A stretch of 64,000 nt of DNA, taken from Mytilus galloprovincialis (lineage: Eukaryota > Mollusca > Bivalvia > Mytilida > Mytilidae). Below, in pieces: positions 44,801 through 54,024 of this stretch. Numbering within the stretch: the stretch's first letter is position 1; each line of letters starts with the position of its first letter. The DNA lies in NCBI RefSeq assembly GCF_965363235.1, contig NC_134851.1, forward strand, positions 25,593,847 through 25,657,846, read 5' to 3'. The position numbers and the translations under genes were made by a program. The notes under the pieces were generated by a model. It searched no databases and was not told the origin of the DNA. It worked only from the letters and a program-made list of their open reading frames with translations.

Positions 44801-45551
44801 GCTAAATAAAAATACTGAATAAATGTAGTTACTTGATAATTCTTTTAGAAAAGTTTAAATCTGGGGGTTGGGAGAGCCAATCGTCGGACAAATATATGGA
44901 TATAAAACACCTTCTTTAGTGTTCAATCTAATTGTAAAACGTTGGCTTATATTGAGATATACATTGCTTTTTGACAGTCACTTGCTAAACGTCCAGTTAC
45001 AACCATTTCATGCGTATTCAGGACGATATATACACCAAACACTTTCACTGAAGATAAACACCTCACTTTAAGTATCTATTTTAAAAACTGTCTCAACATT
45101 TCACCAAAGATATCGACGGAGTTAACAGATTTATAGACGTTACATGGGTGTATTGGCAAATACCTTCATGGGGAAAAAAGTAAAATCACAAAAATACTGA
45201 ACTCAAAGGAAAATCAAATCGGAAAACACCCTAATCACATGACAAAATCAAATAACAAAACACATAAAAAACGAATGGACAAGACCTGTCATATTCCTGA
45301 CTTGGTACAGACATTTTCAAATGTAGAAATGGTGGATTAAACCTGTTTTTATAGCGCTAAACCTCTTACTTTGTACAACAGTCTCATAAAATTTCGTTAT
45401 ATTTACAATGATGCGCGAACTAAACACGATGGAAATTGCTGCTTTGAATACCGAATATGCGAGAGAAAAAAAATGTCAGTATATAAAATAATATCTTACC
45501 ATATTTTACTAGAAACAGTGCAAACAAAGGAGCTTTAATTATAGTAAACAT
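41827..45551 (-). CDS. Secreted C-type lectin 2 (QPD type), four exons
   Basis: Minus-strand exons 45500-45551, 43068-43156, 42653-42743 and 41827-42053 encode 152 residues with the same phases and exon sizes as lectin 1, except a last exon 9 nt shorter. Signal peptide MFTIIKAPLFALFLVKYA, then CLCPNGYLKHDESC, AMGSELANLE, FWLGGND, GQPDNGQGENC, WNWNDETC and YFICEKP. The QPD/WND calcium-dependent sugar site is intact, so galactose-type binding is expected from family knowledge. The two genes share intron positions, upstream sequence (CATCTC(A)GCGATT..GAAATTTGTGT near 38090 and 46150) and orientation: a recent tandem duplication. The first intron carries the 30-bp minisatellite. Confidence 0.9.
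42102..42240 (-). pseudogene. Duplicated relic of the lectin 2 last exon start
   Basis: TGAGTTTTAACCCACATCCA, TTCACGCTGAGTTACA and GGATTTTAGCTACCTGCAAG mirror 41968-42060, including the acceptor and the intron beyond (TTATAACAAGG). Coding sense is lost. A small tandem duplication. Confidence 0.75.
42535..42630 (+). repeat. Dispersed mussel repeat fragment
   Basis: TTTTTAGCCATGGTTTATTT and CTTATGAGTTTGAATATCAC are a decayed part of the family at 41095. Confidence 0.55.
43260..44715. repeat. 30-bp minisatellite interrupted by a transposon
   Basis: The unit GCCAGTTGATAGTGTTGTTT plus GCCTATCACT occurs ~24 times over 44008-44715 and in four diverged copies at 43260-43380, with AACTTTTAGTTGATA variants. 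The two halves are separated by the element at 43385-44004. Confidence 0.9.
43385..44004. mobile_element. 620-bp TTAA-flanked element inside the minisatellite
   Basis: TTAA at 43381-43384 and 44005-44008. Ends GGGAGAGGGCATACGTTACA and TGTATCGTATGCCC are inverted repeats (GGGCATACG core). Removing it and one TTAA restores a minisatellite unit. No transposase ORF. TTAA targets are typical of piggyBac and Kolobok families. Confidence 0.8.
44975..45065 (+). repeat. Fragment of the repeat at 20440
   Basis: CTTGCTAAACGTCCAGTTAC and CATTTCATGCGTATTCAGGA match 20468-20510. Confidence 0.5.
45180..45400 (-). repeat. Dispersed mussel repeat fragment (minus orientation)
   Basis: CATATTCCTGACTTGGTACA, GGTGGATTAAACCTG and AACCTCTTACTT match 55925-56030. 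Confidence 0.65.
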
Positions 45552-45711
45552 TGTCTTTCCATTCACATTACCTTATCTCTCTCGAAATGATAACACCGAC
45601 CTTATTATTGACATAAAATAAGTCAATAAATGGGCTAAATGTAGCAATACATTTGGTCAGTAGGACTTAGATATTATTGCCATAAATATAGGTCTGATAT
45701 GTTCGATGTAT

Positions 45712-45865
45712 ACATTAACTCATCATAGATACCAGGATTGAAATTTGAAATATATGAGCCACACACGGGTTTCGTCTACAAAAGACTCATCAGTAACGCT
45801 CGAATCACAAATGTTAAAAAGGCTAAACAAAGTACCAAGTTGAAGAGCATTGAGGACCAAAAATA
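45712..45865 (+). repeat. 365-bp mussel repeat fragment
   Basis: AACTCATCATAGATACCAGG, GTTTCGTCTACAAAAGACTC and AGTTGAAGAGCATTGAGGAC match the unit at 9130-9280. Confidence 0.8.
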
Positions 45866-46619
45866 ATACACTTGTAACACCAATGACGGCACCGCTGCTG
45901 GCGCACTATATATATCCCGAAGGGTTTAAGAAACTGCAAAAATCTTAAGGTTTCAACTTCCTTAGGCAAATTTGATCTTAGATGGGTTTGGATGTTACAA
46001 TGTATGTATTATGTTTTGGTTATATAGCCTAGACATCGATTGTTTTGGTATTATACATTTTTGGCTTTCAAATATTCGGCTTTGAGCGTTCTTATAGTGA
46101 GGTAAATTCAGAAACGCTTTGGACGCATGTATTTTTCCTGAAACACTATTTTGGCATCTCATCGATTGCATGAAATTTGTGTGTTTTATCCACTTTGAAA
46201 TGAAACAGTTCGTTTAGAAGAACCTCTTGTGAGTTATGATGTAAAGCATAATACAAAAGAGTCTTAAATTATTGCCAATGAGGCAACTTTCAACCTGAGA
46301 ATTAAGAACAAATGCAGTTGAAGGGATTAGCTACTAGTATATATAGTATTTGATGGAGTCCCTCTTCTTAACTATTTCGCTGTTTGCGATTGAAAAGGAA
46401 AGATTTTTCTCAGTCACCTGTTTCGTCCTGGATATGCTAGTAGTCTGTTGTTATTTATGAATTATTGTCATTTTGTTTATTTTCTTTTTTAGTTACATTT
46501 ACTGACATCGGACTCGGATTTTTCTTGAACTGAATTTTAATGTGCGTATTATTTTGCGTTTACTTTTCTACATTGGCTATAGGTATAGGGGGATGGTTGA
46601 GATATCATAAACATGTTTA

Positions 46620-46690
46620 ACCCCACCGTAATTTGCTCCTGTCCCAAGTCAGGAGCCTCTGGCCTTTGTTAGTCGTGTATGACTTTTAAT
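46620..46690 (-). repeat. Dispersed mussel repeat fragment (AAGAAGATGTG family, reverse)
   Basis: TTAACCCCACCGTAATTTGC and CTGTCCCAAGTCAGGAGCCT are the reverse complement of the 30670-30720 part of the family. Confidence 0.55.
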
Positions 46691-47240
46691 TTACGTTTCT
46701 TGTACATGAGAAGGGTACCTAAGCGTTTATCGGGCGTTCAAGTAACGTACATGTATGTTGGCGTATGCCTGGCGTTTGTTTAACGTGGATGAAATGCACG
46801 CTACAAAGGAAAAAGTCTCTTGAACGTATTTAAGACGCGTCCTGGTTGTATCTAGGACGATAATCCGTGCGTTTGGCGTGTCTGGGACGTTTTATTATGG
46901 GTGGTTGTTTCAAACACACCTACATACGTTTTAGTTACAGTAGAACGACCTTGAAGCGTATACAACGTGCCCTAACCGTGTCTCAAACTTATCTGTAGCG
47001 TTTTCAACGCGCTTGTAGCGTACAGGTACACGCTAGACAAACGCTTGAGCTGGATTAAAATTTTTATGCTGCATGGACATTTCCTGGAGTTATAGCGTTC
47101 ACCAAGCGTAAAATTTTGCAATTCGACGTACTTCAAACTGATGTTACACACGTTTAACGATTGCTTAGCGTTCCTCTGGAGTGCAACTAACGTATACCGA
47201 CTTTAGTTTCTCTGTTCGTCTGGTGCATGCCGGTCTATAC
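46690..47240. repeat. CpG-rich block of degenerate GCGTT/AACG words
   Basis: In otherwise CpG-poor DNA this ~550-bp block carries dozens of ACGT, GCGTT and AACGC words on both strands (CTGGCGTTTGTTTAACGTG, GCGTTTTCAACGCGCTTGTA). No long ORF. Identity unknown. Confidence 0.5.
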
Positions 47241-47654
47241 GCCAATGTGTGACGCCAGCACTAGACGGAGAGGTTTCTCTCTGACACTTAAACCACATAT
47301 TCTTATAGCCCATACAAACAACACTACTGACTAAAACAATCAAACGCACACACAAATTAATACTCCAAAGACACCAACAACAAAGAGTCTTTCAGTTGAT
47401 AGTGAACACTGTATACTTTAGTATATAATTTTATCGATATGTACATATTAAGTAACATTTCGCAACTCAGGATGATTTCAGGATGCATAAATAGGTATTG
47501 AATACAGAGTCAATGTCAAAAATCATAAGGGCAAACGGAACATTATAGCACAAAGACAAATAAAGGGAAAACTAAACAGTAAATAACAAGACAGACAACT
47601 TTAGAATATATTACTCAAGACAAAACTGCATTCTTAGTGAAGTAGACGGTGAAT

Positions 47655-47800
47655 ATTTATCTATGCCTGTACCAAGTCAGGAATATGACAGTTGTTGTCA
47701 ATTTTGTTTGATGTGTTTTATACTTTGATTTTACCATTTGATAAGGGACTTTCCGTTTTGAATTTTACTCGGAGTTCAGTATGGTTTGTGATTTTACTTT
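47655..47800 (+). repeat. Dispersed mussel repeat fragment
   Basis: CCTGTACCAAGTCAGGAATA, TTGATAAGGGACTTTCCGTT and TTTACTCGGAGTTCAGTATG match the family at 7623 and 55865. Confidence 0.65.
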
Positions 47801-48369
47801 GTATTAGTCACAAATCAAACAATCAATCTGGTAATGACGCAGAAAGTTTTGGGGAAAAAGGTTCTACTCTCACTTTCTGGTTTGTAGGATATAAAACCTG
47901 TTTTTCAAGTTTAAGGGGGAATGGTTGATAGATGCCAAACAAATAGAATCTCAGCATTCAAAAACAACATAAAACAATTAAAATCAGTGTCTGCTTCAAC
48001 AATTAAAAAATGTGACTGTTTGTTTGTACATATATGTTTCTTATCTAAAAAAGAATGTGCATTCATAGTTTTAATTTATAAATTGCGTCAGTTGTCAGTA
48101 TTGCATCTTAAGTGCAGTAATTAATTATCATTCCTCACAGTTCTAATTTCATATAGTGAAGAATTGCGCAACTCATTATAAGTTATCCAATTTATTAGTG
48201 TTAAATAAATAACGAAACCTATTCTAGAATTTGAGGTAAAAGTGTTTTAGCAAATCTGTTTTTGTGAATTTATTGCATTTTGAACGGAACAATCAATAAT
48301 CCTTCCTCATGTTTTCTGTTTAAAAATAGTTTATCATTACTTATAACAGGTACGTTTAAAAACATTTGA

Positions 48370-48430
48370 AATTTGTCTTATGTAAACGAAACGCGCGTCT
48401 GGCGTACTAAATTATAATCCTGGTACTTTT
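48370..48430 (-). repeat. Short 365-bp-repeat fragment (reverse)
   Basis: GTAAACGAAACGCGCGTCTG and TAATCCTGGTA are the reverse of the core of the unit. Confidence 0.5.
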
Positions 48431-48646
48431 GTTAACTATTAACTTGTTTTGCAATTAAGTGAATTGATGCCCAATAATCATTCTTGTCATATCTTGCTAT
48501 CGAAGATTTTCTGTCATTAATCACTACGGGAATGTTTGTTTATTCCAATTTAAACATATCAATCTGCAGCCAAACTTTTCCCTTAATTTATTGCACCATT
48601 ACAGAAGCTTTGAACAATGACTGTTTTTTTACTTATGTTTTACTCA

Positions 48647-48654
48647 TATAAAAG
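48647..48654 (+). promoter_or_regulatory. Candidate TATA box of C1q gene B
   Basis: TATAAAAG 109 bases before the start codon at 48763 would place transcription start near 48680. Prediction only. Confidence 0.4.
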
Positions 48655-48762
48655 TTACTATCTCAAACTTTTCCACATTCAACCGTCTAACGACTTATCA
48701 CAATTATTGTAAACTATTGGAATACAAATAACGCTTGTGTCAATTGTATACAGTGAAACAGT

Positions 48763-51005
48763 ATGTATATCATGCTTGTCCATATGGTGTCAATTTTGTT
48801 TGCTATACAACACGTACTAGTTGCTAGAACACCATGCACGACGAAAAACTGTTTAGAAGTCCGAATGCCGCTTTTGTCCAACAACTTAAAGGCTCCGTTG
48901 ATTGCTAATTTAGACGTATCATCGATGAACAAGCAACTAAAGGAATATATCGACGACAGCATTGACTATACATTTAGTCACAAAATCGAAGACGTTGTCG
49001 ATTCAAAGCAAGTCCTGTTACAGACGTCGATGTTGAGTCAATATGAAAGAAATATGAATGAGACAAAGAATATATATAACAAACAAATGCATGACGTTAT
49101 CACGGGTATAGAACAAAAACAGGATGGATTGAACTTACAAATTCAAAATTACTCGTTACAGTTAGACAACAGTAAACATATGTTTGAAAAGGGAGTTCAA
49201 AGTTCATTAAAAAATGTAGACCAACAGCTAGCAAACTTGAAGTTAACAATGTTTTCGGAATATGTTAGAGATCTTCAGAATACGAAATCAGTATATGAAA
49301 AGAAATATGCAGAGTTTGTGAGTGACTTGAAATCCCAATTCACAGACTTTTCGAAAGGTCTTCGAGAAGAATTTGATATGATAAAAACTAAAAGTGAAAA
49401 CCAGTACCACGAGATGATGGCATGGAAGGATATTATGACTGAACATAGGGGTAAGATTTTTGATAATTTAATAATAGAAAATATATATGATATTCTATAC
49501 AATCGACCCCCTTGGTGGTCTCGTGAGAGCGTGTTCTCGTCGTGTGCGAGAGGTCGTAGGTTTGAAACCCGGTCGAATAAAAAACAAAGACGTTCAAATA
49601 GTATTTGTTGTTACAATACTAAGCACGCGGCATTCATGAGTAAGTGTAAAGACTGGTCGGCTCGTAATAAAAATAATGTGTCCGGGTAAGGCGACTTTTC
49701 GTCTTGCGAATTACTACCTTGTGAACCAAAACGTACATCAAATACGGCTCACTGTGTCGGTCTAGTACAACGCAGGGTTAATATTCTTATCACATTTTTT
49801 AGATGTTGTAGTTCTGAATATGCACTAAACGAACAAAAACGATCAGTAAGACAATGTCTTCAAATGAATGAAACGGCCAATATAAGTTAAATATAAAAAT
49901 TGTTTGCCCCTAAAAACACCTTTTTATTCAGTTTAACCTTTATGGAAACTTTGCACAAGTGTGGCGAAAGAGCTAAAAAAGTAAGGAAATCTATAAACTT
50001 GTCTTGATATTGTTTTGAATATATCTTTACTTTATTTGCACAGCAGTATCATAAAAACGACCTTTGTACAACTAGAAATGTTTTGTACAGACTGTTATTG
50101 TTACTGTCATGTAAAGTTGTCATTTTAGTGTTATATTTAACATTGCCATAAAAACGCGAGGTTTGGCTAGCCACAAAACAAGTTTGAACACACTATTTTT
50201 TCTTAAAATGTCCTGTACCAAGTCAGGAAAATGGTAGTTGTTATCTTATAGTTCGTTTCTGTGTGTGTTACATTGTCGTTTTGTTTTTTGTTGCATTTTA
50301 GTATTTCTGTTGTTTCGTTGTTTTCCTCTTATAGTTGATGTGTTTCCCTAGTTTGTAACCCGGATTTGTTTTCTCACAATCGATTTATGACTCTCGAACA
50401 GCGGTATACAACTGTTGCCTTTATTTATCATTTTTTTTTGTTGAGAGTCACTTTCATAAAAGAAATTATCCTTTTGGTTTTTACCATGCTTTCTAGCTTT
50501 TGAAACTAGCATTGTGATTCTGTCATGTAATTTAGATATTTCTGAATGCATATTACAAACCTTGTCGTGCATTTTTCATAAAAAACATCCTCTTTCGTAT
50601 GCTGTATTATTTAACAGTGATTATTGTTTTTTATTTACAGTTGGTTTTACTGCTTGTTCTGCACACTACACATCTAAAAACAGAATCAAGTTTATACAAG
50701 TTAAAACAGCATATGGTCTTTCGAAATCCCCTCCTTATGATGACGGAAATTTTATTGTTGAAAGAGCAGGATTTTATCTCGTCAGTGTTAATATACTTTC
50801 AAAGGATACTAACACATTTTATATTAGATTGAATGGACAGGGTATTTCAAGAACGTATTCCCGTCATCAATCTTCAACCGATAATGGACAAATCACAGGA
50901 TCAACAACTTCTTTCATCAAAGCAAAAGTCAATGATACTATATATATTGATGGATCCGGAGGCGATATATCGACTGGAAGTTGCCTGACAATAGTGAAGC
51001 TATAA
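48763..51005 (+). CDS. Secreted coiled-coil C1q-domain protein (gene B), two exons
   Basis: Exons 48763-49450 and 50641-51005 join in phase 1 and encode 350 residues. Signal peptide MYIMLVHMVSILFAIQHVLV, then CTTKNC and a long coiled-coil stalk to residue 229. The C1q head runs from VGFTAC to SCLTIVKL, with RIKF, YDDGNF and AGFYLV. The stalk is close to that of the gene at 21, but the head shares only about 45% with that gene's head. Expected role: an extracellular oligomeric recognition protein. Reading through the donor stays open for 79 codons into a SINE (ORF to 49689), so an intron-retaining form is conceivable. A TATA-like box lies at 48647 and AATAAA at 51125. Confidence 0.88.
49505..49800 (+). 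mobile_element. tRNA-derived SINE in the intron of gene B
   Basis: Pol III A-box-like TGGTGGTCTCGTGAG and B box GGTTTGAAACC (49559-49569) are followed by a body with AGCACGCGGCATTCATGAGT and AAGACTGGTCGGCTCG, as in bivalve tRNA-SINEs. The corresponding intron of gene A lacks it. Confidence 0.75.
50210..50400 (+). repeat. Dispersed mussel repeat fragment
   Basis: CCTGTACCAAGTCAGGAAAA, TGTGTTTCCCTAGTTTGTAA and CCCGGATTTG. The reverse complement resembles 31685-31760. Confidence 0.55.
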
Positions 51006-51124
51006 CCTGAACACTGGTGCTTTTAGAACACAGTTGAATATTGTATTATTTTTCAAAATTCAAGAAGACAACACACAGTTGAATATTGTATTATTTTGCA
51101 ATATCAATAAGGCATTGTCTTAAG

Positions 51125-51130
51125 AATAAA
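51125..51130 (+). promoter_or_regulatory. Candidate polyadenylation signal of C1q gene B
   Basis: AATAAA 119 bases after the stop codon. A ~26-bp direct duplication (ACACAGTTGAATATTGTATT) lies at 51020-51100 before it. Confidence 0.5.
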
Positions 51131-51487
51131 CGTTTAGACAACTAGCATTTTCACTTTTATTAATCATTGTATATTGATTATAAAAATTTGGAACACTAAG
51201 CTTTTTAACACATATCATGTCCTATATAGTTCGTTTAATCGAAAAGGAATCTTCGTGACTTTGACAAATGACGCATTTATAACTTTTACTGCACTCTTTA
51301 AGTTAGATGACACAAATGCAGCATAGATATGAAAATGAATTAATATAAATCAATGAAAATCGAAGGGTTTTCTAAATAAATATATTCCTCGTGTTTACCG
51401 TAAACATAGTAGAATGTCACAACTCATGGTCCAGATAGAGGGTTTTGGTACAGACACAGCATGTTTTTGAGTTTTATTCTGTACCTA

Positions 51488-51720
51488 AGGGGGCTCAGTG
51501 GCCGAGTGGTCTAAGTAGTTACTACTGTAATCACTAGCCAGTCAACACTGGGATTATGAGTTCGAATCCCGCTTGTGCGGGAGCACTCGACGTCAATCGT
51601 AATTGACTAGGATTGTCAGTTTTCATATTGAAGGTCTGTTGTTTTCTACGGGAACTCCGGCTTCCTCAATCAATAAAAAATGACACACTCTTCTTAATAA
51701 AGCAGCTCATTATTCTGTAT
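51488..51720 (+). mobile_element. tRNA-derived SINE with intact A and B boxes
   Basis: A box TGGCCGAGTGG (51499-51509) and B box AGTTCGAATCC (51560-51570) lie in a Ser/Leu-tRNA-like head, followed by GACTAGGATTGTCAGTTTTC and ACTCCGGCTTCCTC. The same body occurs headless at 34480 and, diverged, at 22030. Confidence 0.85.
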
Positions 51721-51879
51721 GTCAAACATTAAGGTCAGATAGAAAAGATTGTTAGGCTTCAATGTGCATGTTTTCTTTCTAGTGTTTTTTTTTAGATCAG
51801 ATAATCATTGTGCTTTCTTCAATCAATCTTTTATAATAATTCATCAAAGATATCAGGCATACAATTGTATATGACCGAC

Positions 51880-52060
51880 ATCAAACTCACCAGTCGCGGT
51901 CAAATCATGACAATTAGAGGGCAAATCATCAAATATGAAGATGAAAATCACGTCGTAACTACAATCCCCTTCCCTTTCATGAATATGACCTACCGAATTA
52001 GACTATTTACCGGATTGGTTATATCATGATCAACACGACGGGTGCCACATGTGGAGCAGG
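51880..52060 (-). repeat. Fragment of a large dispersed repeat shared with 58590-58960
   Basis: GTCGTAACTACAATCCCCTT, CCCTTTCATGAATATGACCT and CGAATTAGACTATTTACCG are the reverse complement of 58600-58680. Element class not determined. Confidence 0.65.
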
Positions 52061-52250
52061 GTATGCTTACCCTTCCGGAGATCACCCCTAGTTTTTGTTG
52101 GGGTTCGTGTTGCCTTTTCTTTAGTTTTCTATATGTTGTGTCAGGTGTAATATTGTTTGTCTGTTTGTCTTTTTCATTTTTAGCCATGGCGTTGTCAGTT
52201 TATTTTCGATTTATGAGTTTGACTGTCCCTCTGGTATCTTTCGCCCCTCT
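52060..52250 (+). repeat. Dispersed mussel repeat (CTGGTATCTTTC family)
   Basis: TTGGGGTTCGTGTTGCC, TTTTTAGCCATGGCGTTGTC and TGACTGTCCCTCTGGTATCT. Confidence 0.7.
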
Positions 52251-54024
52251 TTTAAAGCTGATAATTTCAAAACGTTGTGCTATACAATAAAGCTAAGGCA
52301 ACCTGTGCCTATATAACTTCAATCATAAACATCAAAAGAGGGTGTAATTTAGAAAGGAAGCTGAATCCGCCAACCGATCAGTTGTTGCCATGTTCATGAT
52401 GTTAGAAACCATGTCGGAGGGATTTTCTGTTCTTCATAGAAATTACCAAATTCAATATTACTAACCCTGGTTAAGATAATTGAAGTTATACTTTAATTCT
52501 ATGAACCCATTTGGGCTGCTTCGTTCGTTCTAGTTCGGGCTTTGCTCGGTAATTAAGCCCTACCAAGAGTTGAATATGGTTGAAAAGTAATCAAATGAAA
52601 CCGGCTGATTCAAAGATGGATACAGAAGTTCAAATTTAGACTTTTTGCTTTCAAAGCTAAGAAAGGTGAAAAATAACCTGCAGCTGTTAACAATAAATAT
52701 ATATATATTCATTTTTGTGAAATTTTTTTTTAACATGTTTACTGGCCATATTGAAGTTATTCATCCTAAAAACGTTTCTCCGAGACAATTTTATCAATTC
52801 TAAATAAGATATGGCGTTTCAATTTAATATCGTCATAGCGGACCACTGCAGTATAACATTGCAGTATAATTTGATTAAAATAATACAATATCTTCATCTT
52901 TCTTGCAATTCCGATACTATACCTTAAATTGTGCTTGACGCCATACTTTTTGACCGGCTGATTTATTGACGGTGTGTTAAGACCGACGAAAGCTGCGTAT
53001 GCCTATGTGTTCTGGCGACTGATTTCAATGCAAATAAAGCGACATAGCCTTTTCTGCAAATGAAGTAATAGCAATGAGGTTGCAATACTATTAGGATTGT
53101 GTTATTATTGATAAATAGATAACATCTACTTTTATTCAGAAATAATAAAATGATATGAATACTTATCCGTGATGCATAAATTGACCATGACATGTAATGG
53201 GGGTTGGGGGGATTGAAGTCAAATAATTATTGTGAGAAGGATGTCTTATTATTAATAAACCTTCATTAACACTCGGATCTAAAACAAAGAGTATTATAGA
53301 CGATTCAAATAAGTTCACGTGAATCTTACCTTAATTATCGAAGAAGTTTTTAAGAATAGTAGACGATGAAAAATAAATTCACGTTTATAACAACTCTTTT
53401 GCTAGAAAAATACACGATAAAAGATTATTTAAGTATTAAACAATACTTGTAAGTATGCTGATTTAAATATATATGTTTGTTTAAAACACTTGGCTTTTTA
53501 ACTCCATGTCTTGTTTTCAATGTGTAATTAATACAAGTTGATAATAGCGTTAGTAGAACATGAAGTTTGATTTAAAATCTTTGAGGGCAGCTCTCTGTTG
53601 ATCAAAGCTATATTTAAAATATTTATGATTGTTCAAAGCCAGCTTAGTGTTCTCCTTAAATTACTTTACTTGATCTTATTATTGACGTTGTTATTTCAAA
53701 ATATGATAAAGTATAATGAGAGTCTGCATGTGATATTAACCATATTGTTAAAGATTAAGTAAAAAAGTAGGCGCAATCAAAAGTCACACTTCGTTATTCA
53801 TTCAAAAATAAGATTGTTACAGTTTTGATATACATGTATAACATTATATATTTATTTAGGATATCCAAAATCTATTTAAATGTTATTATTATGTGTACAT
53901 TGTATTTACTTTAAATGAAGTTATCTTATCACTGCACATAGACACAGATAACTAAACAAGGAAAATATCTAGTCATTAATGAGGACTGAAATTATAATTT
54001 AATAATTCGAGAAACCTATATAAA
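52251..54024. other. Intergenic, no gene seen
   Basis: AT-rich upstream region of C1q gene C. Only short ORFs and a small dyad near 52500-52560 (GGGCT...AGCCC) were seen. TATATAAAATG abuts the start codon of gene C at 54015-54027. Confidence 0.45.

Larger units (their letters stand above)
45552..48640. other. Intergenic repeat patchwork
   Basis: No gene found. Contains repeat fragments at 45712, 46245, 46620 and 47655, and a CpG-rich block at 46690-47240. ORFs at 47692 and 47921 do not look coding. Confidence 0.5.

Noticed and set aside
51488-51583. Functional tRNA gene
   Set aside because: The head lacks a clean cloverleaf and is joined to a SINE body seen elsewhere in the window.
53000-54000. 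Possible coding sequence upstream of C1q gene C
   Set aside because: Only short AT-rich ORFs without motif or splice signals.
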